Translations under genes and position numbers: made by a program
DNA from: Rostratula benghalensis
Taxonomy: Eukaryota > Chordata > Aves > Charadriiformes > Rostratulidae
Reading direction: 5' to 3'
Length of the DNA stretch: 64,000 nucleotides
Assembly (NCBI GenBank): GCA_013399305.1
Contig: VXAI01000451.1
Coordinates: 1-64,000, forward strand
In this document: positions 35,500 through 46,682 of the stretch, piece by piece
How positions within the stretch are numbered: the first letter of the stretch is position 1
Layout of the letters: each line of letters opens with the position of its first letter
The notes under the pieces: model-generated
What the model was told of the DNA's origin: nothing
Databases searched by the model: none
The model's input: only the letters and a program-made list of their open reading frames with translations

Positions 35500-35835
35500 T
35501 AGAAAGTGGATTTATTCTTTTGTGATTGCTCATTTAAAAATGCAAACAAAACCTTTTTATTGATTTGTGTGTATTGGCAGAATTACTGTAATTGCATCAA
35601 ATGACATAATTGGTGTAAATAGGTATAATGATGTCATTAGCATGTGTGATTGTGACATTTAACAGTGTAATTAAAATGTATAATGACATGGTAAAGGTCC
35701 TTATTAAAGTATGCGAGAAAAGCTCTGCAGGTGGACAGAGCATGTATTTAAAAATTCAATATTGCTGTCACTCTTTCTGTACTCTTTTCAAAACAGCAAA
35801 AGCCATTAGGTCACATCAAAACTGATTTTTAGAAC
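35500..35835. promoter_or_regulatory. Candidate noncoding element dense in homeodomain words
   Basis: A unique AT-rich block includes the near-palindrome TAATGATGTCATTA (35626-35639: arms TAATGA and TCATTA, 2-bp spacer), AATTACTGTAATTGC near 35581, ACATAATTGG near 35604, and GTAATTAAAATGTATAATGACA near 35667. The density of TAAT/ATTA cores suggests a homeodomain-bound enhancer, but AT content alone could explain part of it. Confidence 0.35.
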
Positions 35836-36065
35836 TGAAGCTTTAATCCTGCCAAGCCTTTCTCCCCATGGCAGGCTCTAGGGGCACCCTTGGGGACTCC
35901 AGGGGACCTGTTCTCAGCAGGGAGGTCTGCGGGTATGACTTCTGCCTCTTTCTGTTTTGGCCTCATTTGTGGAATATTTCTCCAACAGCATCAAGCTGCT
36001 CTTCTTTATGAGCAAAGAGGGTGACTGAGGGTAGCTCAGGGTAAGTGAGAGGGTAGGGTAACCCT

Positions 36066-36125
36066 TGGAAGGGACCTGGGGAGACCTTTGACACCAACCT
36101 CCTGCTCAAAGCAGCATCAGCTGTG
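36066..36125 (-). mobile_element. CR1 3' remnant
   Basis: GGAAGGGACCTGGGGAGACC, ACCAACCTCCTGCTCAAAGC and AGCATCAGCTG match the reverse complement of a CR1 3' region (normally GGGACCTCTGGAGATC then CCAACCCCCTGCTCAAAGCA). Only about 60 bp remain and the terminal octamer is missing. Confidence 0.6.
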
Positions 36126-36885
36126 TGGTTTGATCTCCAAGTTTAAAAATCCTGAATCGGTGAAGTCATACACCAGGTACTAAGAGACTATAAATGTCTA
36201 TAAATGTATAGTTGAGTAGCTCTGTTTTCAGATAAGGATGCCCTGTGTGTTGTACAAACCCTTCACCTGTAGCCTTGCCATGACCCTTGTAGGCTGCTGC
36301 ACAAAAGAACGGGTGCTCGCGTGCCAAAATTTCCATCTTGGGGTCCCAGTGTATTCCTATGGACACAGTCCCTCCCTTGAGTGCAAAATTATCAATTCCT
36401 TAATTCTTAATGAGTTGTGTTGTGAAGGTGACCTCTGACTGATGACAATTTGGGTGATGTCCAAGTGAAGGTCCCCAGAGGCAGCTGGGTCCCAGCTGTG
36501 GGAACGAACAGGTCCCAGCACAGAGTGCCCACCACCTCCTGAAATCCCAGGTACGGTCTTGTGCTGGACTGAAGGACAGTGGTCAATAAGACGTTAACTA
36601 CCAATATTCTGTTGGCTGAAAACAGTGTTTTCTACATATAGCACAACCACTATAACTCTTACCAAAAGTTTGGGTTTTTTTCTTTATGTTTTCATTGTGT
36701 TTATGTTATAAACCAACGGATTCAATAATTACTTGGTTTTCCTCCTCCGTATTCCTTGGTTTACTTTTCACTCAGTTTGTTAAACACTTTACTTTCCTTT
36801 GTTCACTGGGAATTTTACCACCACAACCCAGGCCAGTGTCACTCTTGGAGTGGTGTGAAGTCCCGTACCTCCTGCCGAGCGTGTT
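36126..36885. other. Non-genic interval
   Basis: No gene is supported. A 10-bp unit CTATAAATGT is repeated twice at about 36188-36207. Otherwise the sequence is unique. Confidence 0.5.
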
Positions 36886-37206
36886 CTTCGGTGGGCGTCA
36901 CTGCCTCTCTGCTCCCAGGTCATCAGGTCTCCTCACCTCGGGGAATAGTTCTCTGATTTGCCATCCTTCCAAGATAGAGACAGAACGTTATTTTGGAAAA
37001 TCAACTACTTCATTGGCTATTGGGACGGTTCAAAAGTTGTCCTTCGGTGTCCTTCGGTGGGCGTCTCTGCCTCTCTGCTCCCAGGTCATCAGGGCTCCTC
37101 ACCTCGGGGAATAGTTCTCTGATTTGCCATCCTTCCAAGATAGAGACAGAACCTTATTTTGGAAAATCAACTACTTCATTGGCTATTGGGACGGTTCAAA
37201 AGTTGT
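36886..37206. repeat. Recent tandem duplication, 155-bp unit, 166-bp period
   Basis: A 155-bp unit starting CTTCGGTGGGCGTC lies at 36886-37040 and again at 37052-37206. Only three differences were seen by eye (CGTCACTGCC/CGTCTCTGCC, CAGGTCTCC/CAGGGCTCC, GAACGTTAT/GAACCTTAT), so identity is about 98%. The 11-bp spacer is itself a partial repeat of the unit start (CCTTCGGTG). The period is not a multiple of three, which argues against a coding repeat. The unit matches no transposon I know. The three mismatches argue against a pure assembly duplication. Confidence 0.95.
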
Positions 37207-37328
37207 AGGGGAAAAGAGACTTTTGAAATTAATCCTGCTTTGCCTTTTATCTTGTGAATTGAAGACTTTCTCTCAATAAAATAATAAATATGATTAAGGA
37301 ACAAAATGCAAAATGCAGGTGCCCTTTT

Positions 37329-37359
<31 letters not shown>

Positions 37360-37549
37360 AAATTTTATTTCATTTTATTTTAATAACCTTCTTTCCCATG
37401 GTGGCTTCTGCATCAGGTGTAGCTGGTGTGATGGTTATTGTTGTCACCACTAGATTTCTGTGAAATTTTACTGTGAGCATGTAGAATCAGTTTTTTAAGG
37501 CTCTCTGGTATGGAAACCATTTCAGCTGTACAGCTATATTTGATTAAAC
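37207..37549. other. Non-genic interval with T/G-rich tract
   Basis: A T-rich tract with TTTG and TTTTA units lies at about 37326-37385. There is no gene. Confidence 0.6.
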
Positions 37550-37604
37550 AATATGTGCCCATTTATTTTAGTGGCAAAAATATGTGCCTATCTATTTTAG
37601 TGGC
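37550..37604. repeat. 29-bp tandem duplication, two copies
   Basis: AATATGTGCCCATTTATTTT and on to AGTGGC starts at 37550, and a near copy starts at 37579 (AATATGTGCCTATCTATTTT). The period is 29 bp, with two substitutions in 26 compared bases. It lies about 350 bp downstream of the larger tandem duplication. Confidence 0.9.
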
Positions 37605-39845
37605 CTTGAGTTGGTCACAGTTCCATAAATTAAAATAGTAGTTACTTTGCTGTATTTAAATAAAATCATTCTGACAGTAAATGAGACTTGAGGTACAGCT
37701 GAGATTTTTATTATTTTCTGACCAAATAGACAGGTGGCTGAAAACACAGTTGTGACACATCTGAAAGAATTTCTGAGGTCAGGCAGAGCCTGTACAGTTG
37801 GTTTGACTGAAAAAGTAGAGACTTTGAAAAAAGAAGACAAGACGAAATTTTTAAATTTGACATTTTCCTTCAGAGTTTTCCAAATGGAACTTTTCACTTT
37901 TCATTTCAGAACTGTCTGTTCCTTGTTTAACCAAAATAAATTGAGAAAAAGGTAATGAAGGAACTAAAGTATACGAATGTAATATGAAATATTTAACATC
38001 AGTGAAAACATTTCAGCTTCATCTAAAAGGAATAGACTTTTTTTCTGGGTTTGGGGAAAAAAATAGTTAAATTTGAGTTTTTCATCCTCCTCCCTTTTTA
38101 CATCGGTCCAGCTCCTAAAATCCAGGTTTGCTCTGGTCTAATGGAAGGTGCATGAGGAATTTGTCTGGGCTGCAGGAGTAATAACTGAAAGTTAAGAGGT
38201 GTGGGCTGGTTGTTGTTGGTAGATGTGGTACCCACTGGCTGTGTGTGTGACCTGAGGGGGATGCAGGAGGAGCGCACACAGGGGATGCGCACAGACTGCT
38301 CTCGAGTAGAGAAATCCCCATTTTTACCCCAGGAAAAAGCTTTTCTCTGTTTTGGTTTCAGCTCAGCTACGTTCTAAGCCGATATACTCTGCGGCCGACC
38401 TGCTCTGATCTGTTTGGTTAGCGAAATAGGCGGCTCCGTAACGCCACGGAGTTAAATCACTGCCGCCCAAACTCTGTTGTCCCTCAGCCTCATTCCATGA
38501 GCAGCCCCCTGCGTGTCAACCACAGTTGGCTGTGCAAGAAAGCAGCACAACTGGTAAGCATTAATTGTGATTAATGGTGTCCAGAACTTTTTCTTCACGG
38601 CGAGATAAATCCGACAGTCTGCAGGAGCGGCAGAGATTTTAACCTGTTGGATTCACTTCGTGTTTATTCTGTCATCAGCTCTGGTGCCTGGTGGTCTCCA
38701 CATTCTCTTTCCTGAAACTCTTCTTAAAACAGGTTGCCTGCTGGAACTATGGAAATTTCCATGGTTTTCGTGTTAACAGGAGGCCATAACCAAATGAAAC
38801 TGCTGAATGGAGCCCCCACCTCTAATTCTGGTCTTACTGGAGCGTCCCGCTATTGGGATAAACTGTCCCAGTAAATACACTGAAAGTGGTTCAATCTGGA
38901 GGGGAATTTTCCTATTCCTTTGTCAGGTGAGGGCACTTTCCTGTAATTCTGTTCTATGATTGTTTTCACTATTTCAGATGTTCATCTGCAGCTTAATTTC
39001 TGAGACTGTTGTTGACATTAGAGTTGAACAAATACAACTCAATACATTGAAACCCGTCCCTTCTACACAGTTTGCAAACAGAAGATGTTTTCTTCTTGTT
39101 TTGCTCAATTATTCTGAGTTTCATTGGTGGATAATTTCTGGAACTGAATGTTTTGGTTTGGGAATGTTAGTGTTGTACATAAGCTGTAAACTGTGGGAAG
39201 TATTAAAGAAATTCCCTGTTACAGAATTCCCATGGCTAACTTGTGTGAGGGACACGGATCCCTCCCCCCTGCTGCCCTGCCTTGATGTTCTGGGCTGGGG
39301 ACAGAGTCAGAGCCAGCAGCCAGAGGAGAGAGGGTCTCCTCCAGGCTGGAGATCTGGGTTTTTACTCCCTTTCCTCCTACAAAATCGCTGGTGGCCTTTC
39401 CCCAGTGGCAGAACTGATGCTGCCTCCTGGAAAGCTCTCGGATATGTTTACAAGTTCCAAATGCATTATTATTCGCAGGACAAATTGCAAATTTTAGATT
39501 AGGTATTTCACTACATTTTTATTTCCAGAGAACAGGCACCCTAAAATTTAACTTCTCAAGAGTACTTGAGCCAGCAGAGTTCAAAGGCTGAAATCCTCCC
39601 AGAAGTGAATTTAAAGAGGCTGTGGACAACACTGAGTGAAAAGTTATTTTACTGATTTTTCATAGTGATCGCTTGTAGGTGTGGGTAAATTTATTTATTA
39701 TTTTTTCATTTTAATCTTTGTTCTATTCAGTGCTTTCTGTGACTGTAACTAGAGCCCTGAGGGGCACACACGTTCCTACACTTTGTAGATGTTCCCACAC
39801 AGATACTTTTTGATCCATGCAAGGACAGCTCAGAAAGGATTACAG
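37605..39845. other. Non-genic interval
   Basis: No gene is supported. 38340-38600 has raised CpG in a moderate-GC context and a small inverted repeat (CTCCGT at 38434-38439 with ACGGAG at 38446-38451). A 180-codon plus-strand frame at 38960-39502 encodes a product I do not recognise, and another frame overlaps it. Confidence 0.45.
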
Positions 39846-40282
39846 GATCACAGAATCACAGAATCACAGAATCACAAAATGTTTGTGGTTGGAGTTTGAA
39901 GGGACCTCTGGAGATCATCTCCTCCAACCCCCTGCCAGAGCAGGGCCACCCACAGCAGGTCCCACAGGAACATCTCCAGGTGGGGTTTGATGTCTCCAGA
40001 GAAGGAGACTCCACCACCTCTCTGGGCAGCCTCTGCCAGGGCTCTGACACCCTCACCCCAAACAAGTTCCTCCTTATCTTGAGATGGAACTTCTTATGTC
40101 CCAGTTTGTGCCCATTCCCTCTTGTCCTGTCCCTGGGCACCACTGAAAAAAGCCTGGCCCCATCCTCCTGACACCCACCCTTGAAGGATTTCCAGGTGTT
40201 GATCAGATCCCCCCTCAGCCTTCTCTTCTCCAGACTGAACAGACCCAAGTCCCTCAGCCTTTCCTCAGCACAGAGATGCTCC
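39846..40282 (-). mobile_element. CR1 LINE, 5'-truncated (ATTCTGTG type)
   Basis: Read on the plus strand, it begins with four near-identical ATCACAGA units (39846-39877), the reverse complement of the CR1 terminal octamer. TTTGAAGGGACCTCTGGAGA, CCAACCCCCTGCCAGAGCAG, CCACCTCTCTGGGCAGCCTC, CACCCTCACCCCAAACAAG, CCATTCCCTCTTGTCCTGTC, TGATCAGATCCCCCCTCAGC, CTTCTCTTCTCCAGACTGAA and CCCTCAGCCTTTCCTC follow. This is the expected CR1 order on the minus strand, about 435 bp from the 3' end. The four octamers make it the longest terminal repeat in the window. There is no coding capacity. Confidence 0.95.
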
Positions 40283-42138
40283 CTTGGAAGGGATCTGCAA
40301 AGTTTGGAGTTTGGGAAACTGTGACTTGCATGGTCTGGGCTCCACTGCCTTTCTGCTCAACATTTCACACTTTTGCTCTTTCAATGCTGGCTTCACCATT
40401 AACTTGGGTGAAGTTAACTTATCAAAAAGAGGGAAATCGAAATGATGGTCTTGGTCAAATGATTTCTCTCTGCCCGTGAGTCTCACTAATTATACCTTTC
40501 TTTTTAGCATTTTATTCCCAAAGGATTTCTTCTAGCTGGGCCATTTCTTAGAACTTCACCTTTTGCATTCACTTTCTAGAGGACTTTTGACAACATCTGA
40601 TAGAGCACCTCATGCTTGTTCTTTTCTGAAATGGATTCCCAATGAGCTCATCCTGCTTTAAAATTAGTCCTTTGCCATTCCAATGTCTTGAACACTTAAT
40701 TGCAGTGTCTCAGAGCAAGGACTCACAGATTTCAGTCACTTTGTGCTTAAAATAGTAGGTTACTCCACATCAGGTCTGCTGGAATCAGTCAAGACCCTGG
40801 CCCATCTCTGTGACCACTGGGCTCAGTGGGGTCAGGATCCGGCCCTTGTTCTGTGTAGAAGTGTCTTTGGTGGCCTCATGCCAGGGGGCAACCTCTGTGT
40901 TTGTCAGAGCGTGGGACCCTTGGGATCCCAAAACACACCACTGCACTTGTGGAGAGTCTAAACTTTGCTTTGAAGTCTGTTCCTTGCCCAACACCCGGTC
41001 ACTCTGGTTGCACTGAGGATGAGGGGCCGAAAGCCGTTGCTTTTCCCTTGTTCTCCCCGGTGCTGACGAACACGGTTAATTCAGCCATGGGAATATTTGA
41101 GTATTTACAATTCATAAATGATGAGGCAAAGTCCAACCACAATGTGAATTATATTCTTGCTAATTTAATAATGCAAAACGTTTTTTCTCACCTAATGTGT
41201 TAATAATAGCCTGTGTTGACACCACATGGATAATTTCATTCAGAGTGCACGTTCTGTAAGGAGCTCATGTGAAACCGTCTTACTCTTCTCTGAGAGCAGA
41301 TACTGTCATCCCACTTTACTGCATGCAGCAAGATGACACAAGCTGTGTTCAGAAATATGTATTTTTTCAGTTTAAAGATAGTGGTTTTCTCAGAATGGTT
41401 TACTGGGTCAGTGTCAGCACTAATAAGAGTAACTGAAGGAGTAACTTTTACCATGCCAGTAGTGAAAGTTTGAATATATATTGAATTATTCTTCTAGTAT
41501 TAAAGAGCAGACCCAAGAAACTGCACTCAGGCATATGCTTTGCCTTCTCTAGAATTCACTTCATTTCATTGTACTCCTGAACCGGGGCAGCAGCGTGGAG
41601 AAGTGCAAGATCTTTCTTTGTCTTGGATCTATTTTATATCCAGAGGGTACTGCTTACGCTCCTTTAATTTGCACCTGATGTGGTACATTAAATTAATGTT
41701 CTATGAGATCAGTGAGTATAGAAGTTTTCCAGATTCCTAACTCCCTGGACTTGTTTGGCATTAGAAATGCACATGATTTTAAAAAGGTTTATATTAAATT
41801 CACCGTTGGCCTGTTTCCATGATGGTCAGGTATGTTCATGTGTTCCGTAAGTTTGTTGGCTTTGAGCGTAGGAGACAATTAATGCTGGCACTGGGTTAAG
41901 CCTGAGTCCACCGAATGTGAAGTGCACAACATCAAATAATTTTATTTTCAAGCAGATAAAATGTTTGTGAAAGGATCTGCTTTGTCAGACAATTGATAGT
42001 AAGATATAAGTGAAGTTGCCCAAACCTGGTTGTGTAGAACATGGAGGCAACAGTCTCTGGTGGTTCATTAAGGTCACCTGGCGCTGGTGATTTCCAGGAT
42101 AAGGTCTGGGAGCTTCCCCAGAACACCACCCTCTTAGT
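40283..42138. other. Non-genic interval
   Basis: No gene is supported. 40760-41040 is GC-richer and unexplained. 41080-41470 is AT-rich and repeat-free. Confidence 0.5.
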
Positions 42139-42560
42139 TCATCTAAGGCTTCTAAGTTCATCTAAACTTCCTCGTTCATCTGCACAGACTTGAGGTGGGC
42201 CCCCTCCAGCCCCGTGCTGGTGATTATGGGGTCTGTTTTGTCCATGGCACCATGCAGTTTGAGTCCCAAGTTGGCCCACCACCACTTTCTTACTGGATTG
42301 GGTGTCATCATCTCCCTGCCTTGTCACTCCTGGTTTAAATCTCTCCTCACTGGGTTGGTCAGCCTGTTGGCAAAGATGTTTTTTCCACATGTCCTCCTAG
42401 CAGGTCTCAGTCCCCAGTGAGGGTCCCATGGTCCTAACAACCAAAGCCCTGTTGCCAATCCCAGCTGTGCAACCAATTGTTGACCCACAAGACCCATCCA
42501 TTGAGATATGGAGGGCTCCCACCTGCCTGAAGTGAGGGTTTGGTGTTGTTCACAACCTTC
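42139..42560 (-). mobile_element. Possible 5'-region CR1-derived fragment
   Basis: On the minus strand the segment reads GGGCTTTGGTTGTTAGGACC, then AACAGGCTGACCAACCCAGT, GAGGAGAGATTTAAACCAGG and AGTGACAAGGCAGGGAGATG. This order (gcc-aacaggctgaccaacc, gaggagggctttaaact) resembles the upstream part of avian CR1 as I remember it. I cannot confirm it without alignment, and the segment carries no terminal octamer. It could instead be an unrelated repeat. Confidence 0.35.
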
Positions 42561-42664
42561 TGTTTTAAAATGCTCAACTATGCTTAGAAACTCCTGCCTC
42601 TCCTCTTTCCTTTAGGTCTTGTGAACACTTTTCTTCTGTGCTTGAAGAAAGTGACCTCTTGTGC

Positions 42665-42755
42665 ATAGAATGGTTCAGGTTGAAATGGACCTGAAAGATC
42701 ATGGAGTTCCAGCCCCTTGCCACAGGCAGGGACATGTCGTGCTTGGTCAGGTTGG
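42665..42755 (-). mobile_element. CR1 3' terminal remnant
   Basis: Read on the plus strand: CATAGAATGGTTCAGGTTGA, AATGGACCTGAAAGATCATG, GAGTTCCAGCCCCTTGCCAC, AGGCAGGGACATGTC and TTGGTCAGGTTG. This matches the reverse complement of the last ~90 bp of a CR1 element whose normal form is ATAGAATGGTTTGGGTTGGA and AGGGACCTTAAAGATCAT. Confidence 0.85.
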
Positions 42756-42759
42756 CATC

Positions 42760-42960
42760 TTCACAGAGGCATTTCCACAGGACAGATCTCTGGCTTTTGG
42801 TGAGTGATACCCCTGGTGATTGCTTCTTTGAGGAGGACAGGTCATGGAAACGGACTGTCCGTATCTGCAGATTCGAGGTGTGGAGGTTGTGTGGGAAGCT
42901 GGTGCCAGCCATGGCTGGTTCTCCACCTCCAGAGAACCAGGGGGCACCAGCTGCTGGGCG
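42760..42960. other. Non-genic interval
   Basis: Nothing is recognised here. It joins a CR1 remnant to the CpG-rich segment. Confidence 0.4.
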
Positions 42961-43440
42961 GTGAGGCTGACTCTTGCTTGTGACCAAACACCACCCGTGA
43001 AGCGGTTCCTAGTGAGCTGTGTTTACTGCTCCAGCGCTCTTCCTGCAGAAAATCCTTGTGGCCAACCACGAACACGCCGGGATCAGACTGACACAATGCC
43101 AGTCCGACTGTAGTGGTGGGAGACAGCGTCTCTCTTCTGCTGCCTCGCGGGGGGCTGCGGGTGCAGGGTATGAATTCGCTGCCAAACAAAATAGATTGGA
43201 CAGCGGAGAAGGCCCTCTCCGGGCTCGCTCCTCCGGCACGGGGAGGACTTCGTGAAGACACCCATCACCCACCGACCTCTTCCCCGTTCTGCCGAGGCGC
43301 TTCGTGGGTCCTGCCCCTTCAGTCAACACCTGACAAAGGTTTGGAGACCCCGTCACTACAGGCGGTGGTCAGTCGTACTTCAATGCCGGGCCTGTCATCC
43401 TGTTAGAACAGTCAGCCGGTGACACGCTGTACGGGCACCA
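42961..43440. promoter_or_regulatory. CpG-island-like segment
   Basis: I counted 30 CpG in 480 bp. In the core 43141-43320 there are 15 CpG, 55 G and 61 C in 180 bp, giving GC of about 64% and an observed/expected CpG ratio of about 0.8. Such density is unusual in this CpG-poor window and is typical of promoters or of CpG-bearing regulatory elements in birds. No start of a known gene was recognised next to it. Several frames are open on both strands, as expected for GC-rich DNA. A promoter of an unannotated RNA or a recent GC-rich insertion are both possible. Confidence 0.5.
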
Positions 43441-43919
43441 ACAGCTTTTAGAGATGAACAAAAAGGGTTGGCCTTTAAAAAGGAGCAAGGGTAGCATTTC
43501 CTCGCCCTGGAAAGCCGTATAATTTGAAATAATAGCACGTCAATAGCGCTCGTGGGAAATTGTGGTAAAAAGAAGGGAATTTCAGCATCAGCCTTTTGCT
43601 GGGCAGGAGGAGTGCAGCGCTGCTAAAACAATCCCCTGCTCTGAAAAGAGGTGTTTGCCTGGAGCAGGGTGGTCGCTGCCGAGGGGTGGCCATCAGCCTG
43701 GCCACAGCCTCACCAAAGGCAGATGATACCCCCACAGCGGGCCACGTCCTAATTGCACCCCTTCCCAGCGGTAGTATCACCTCATTCCAAAGTGATCAAG
43801 TGAGGGGTTATTTCAGATTTGGGTGTAAGAGCTCGCAGCTGTGGTCACATCCACGCAGCCAGGGCTTAGCTTCCACGGGGCTTTTATCAGGATGCACGCC
43901 TGAATGTGTATTGCAGATG
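43441..43919. other. Non-genic interval
   Basis: GC-intermediate sequence with scattered CpG and no gene recognised. It joins the CpG-rich segment to the AT-rich block to its right. Confidence 0.4.
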
Positions 43920-45040
43920 CAATTTTAAGTGACTCCATTCGTTAAATCGCAGATTATCCACTTCTGTCCCAACCTGTTAAACCACCCAAACTACAGGAAG
44001 TCACTATTAATATAGGGAATAATTAGCAGGGCAGAATGCTTTAAAATGGTTTGCTGCCTGAGTGTGATCACTGGACGTCACGCTGTAATTGCTCATTTGA
44101 CTAATTTAACAAATCCCAAAGCAGCTAGAGAGTGTTATTTATTTAGAGGCACATTCTATATTATTTAAAAATGTTTTATTTGTTTTACTTAAACTGATTC
44201 ATAAAAACCTCTAGAAAGAGAGGCTACAGTTTTCATTGTGATTTACTCTTTTTTTTTTTTTTTTTCCCCACTCGTTTCCATTCATTATTTGTGGGAAGTC
44301 AATATTTCAATTTAAAGAGGGGAATTTTATTGCTGTAGTTATTGTTTGCCAAATTAGAGAGTTGCAAATAGTTGTTTCAATGGTAACTAGATAGTTCTTG
44401 TACCATGTCAAAGTTGAAATAGTTCATAACACTGGATGTGAAGGGTATAATTTAGAAGGGTTGTAAGGGAGTATCAAGCAAGGCAGTTAATTTAAGAGTT
44501 TGCCTAATTTTCTAGCTGCTTCTATTTTCTTAATACATTTATGCTGTAATGTCCTTTGAACATATTAGAATGCGTTATCAGTCGGTTCACAAACCTCCCT
44601 GAAGATGTTTGTATTCAAGAGGCAAGCGTGAGCAGCAGAAACACAGCTTTCTCTCACTTACTCTGCTGCTTTGTTCATTAAGCTAATTACTGTATTCTAC
44701 ATTCCTCTTTTTCATCTCGCTTGTTTCTGGAGCTTGATCCTTTCCCAACCCTGAATCGACTGTTACTGAACAGTTGAAGCTGAACAGGAAGGAATTGCAG
44801 GTGTCAACTCACAGTTTACAAATATGACATCTCCTCTGGCATAGCTGGAAATATGAAATATTGATTTATGTGCAGTAAAAGGTCTTATAAAAATGATCAC
44901 ATACACATGAGAGATTAATGCGCTGGAGATCAATAGAAATTTCATTCTTGACGCTAGACTGTCACCTATGGTGAAATGCTAAAATACAGAAATCAATATT
45001 ATCTATGAAATGTCAAATTTATTATAATTATGAGGATGAA
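43920..45040. promoter_or_regulatory. AT-rich repeat-poor blocks, candidate noncoding elements
   Basis: Unique AT-rich sequence runs over 1.1 kb, broken only by T17 at 44249-44265. Words seen include CACTATTAATATAGGGAATA and ATAATTAGCAGG near 44003-44029, GTAATTGCTCATTTGACTAA near 44085, TTAAGCTAATTACTG near 44678, GAAATATTGATTTATG near 44857 and AGAGATTAATGCGC near 44909. This is the kind of block often seen around developmental regulators. Enhancer function is inference. Confidence 0.3.
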
Positions 45041-46680
45041 AGCTGGCCAAGTGGCTCCCAAGAGAGAAGGAAGGATAGGTTACTGTGCTGAAGCATCCTT
45101 CATGTCCCTTGTTCACTTGCTGCCAATTTGAGAGCAATATTGGAGCAGGGGGTTTTCAGGCATTATGTATCGCTGTGCAGTAACAAATTCCTCCCGGAAT
45201 ATTTAACTCTTGAAACTGACAACAACACAAGCGTCTGCGGAGCCAAACGGTTGGAGGGGAGTACGGTGCCCGTTGTGAGGGAAGCAGAGGTGCCTCAGCA
45301 CACACCGTGGTGGGGCTGAGCCCGGGGAGCAGCACGATGTGGGAAATCACCGTCCCCAGCTCGAAAGGATGCTCGCCGCCAGGAGCCGGAGGGTGGGGGA
45401 TCATTTCTTACCAACCTTTGCATTTTTCCTGTAGCCTCAGCCATTAGCCTGACTTTTAAAATAACGCCCTTCCGTCCCTACGTCCACCCGGGGGCTTGCT
45501 AAAGGGAGTTTTGTGTCTGGGGGCAGCCGACCCACCTCCTGCATCAAATTTACAGAGCATCCCAAAAAACCAACCCGAGGCTCAAATGTTACGAACTTGC
45601 AAGAAAAGAGTACAAGATTATGGATTCCTCACGTTTATTTTTCTTTTTGTGTTAGAGGCCTGGTTTAATGTGCTCAGAGACTATCAGTGCCAAGCACTTG
45701 TACAGGAGGGGTCTGTGCCAGCCTGGTGTTCTGGGGATGCTGCTAAATATATCGTGCTCTGGCAAAGCTCCTGGGCGTGAGACTCGGCGCGGGATCACAC
45801 CGTCTTCAACAACTCTCACATTTGCTTTTATTTCTGTGGCCCCAGGTGTCTGATTTCCCTTATCCAATGTTAACCATGTTAAAAAATTCCCTTTATTGTG
45901 CCTTTTTCTCCCCTGTCCCCCTTTGGTGCTTTGGTCCTGCTTTTTCACTGAACCAGCCAAAATGCCCTCCTAAGTGTCTTTTATTTCCCATTAGATTCTT
46001 GTGCTCCATGAGGAGACCTTCTGCCTCCCAAATGCTGCAGGTAACATCCTCTAACCCCTTTTGAATAGCTGTTGTGTATAATGAGTTTCTCTTCATTTTT
46101 ATGGCCTTTGCTCAACTTTCCTTATTTCAGCGTTATCCTCCAGATGGGAAGGTGAGGAAGCTGCTCACTCGCCATGGTGTGACCATGGCTACTGGTGCCT
46201 TTGTATTTGAAAGGAGAAAATTTATTTTGTCTTCCCAATAATATATTTCTTTTCCCTACTCTTTCACACTCACAGTCCTGATCTCCTCTACCTTGCTTGT
46301 GGCTTTCTTTTGGGAGCAGAAAACTGGTTTTCTCATGTACTAGCACAGGAATATACCTGCTGCTGCTGCAGGAGTAATAAACTTGGGTCAGAGCAAGATC
46401 TGGATTTGCCTGTGGTCTTCTACTAGGCAAATAGCCTTAGAAATATTGATATTTATTTATTTCTTTATGCATTTATTAACATTCAGAGAAACAAAGCTGG
46501 TACGTACACCAACGCAAGGGAGCACTGGGTGTTGCCACGCTGCTGGCCTGCAGTTGACACCCGTAGTCACGAAGGCTGAGCTCCATCTGAGTTAATGGAC
46601 TCCAGGGAAGGACAAGTGCTGCTCTCCCACTCCTTTTATGTGCTGCAAATTAATTGGCAGAAAAAATATTGCTCGGTCCT
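45041..46680. other. Non-genic interval
   Basis: No gene is supported. 45230-45400 has raised CpG (about 12 in 170 bp). Otherwise nothing specific was recognised. Confidence 0.45.
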
Positions 46681-46682
46681 CC

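Noticed and set aside
36686..37114. 142-codon frame with internally similar segments
   Set aside because: The similarity comes from the 166-bp tandem duplication, which shifts frame between copies.
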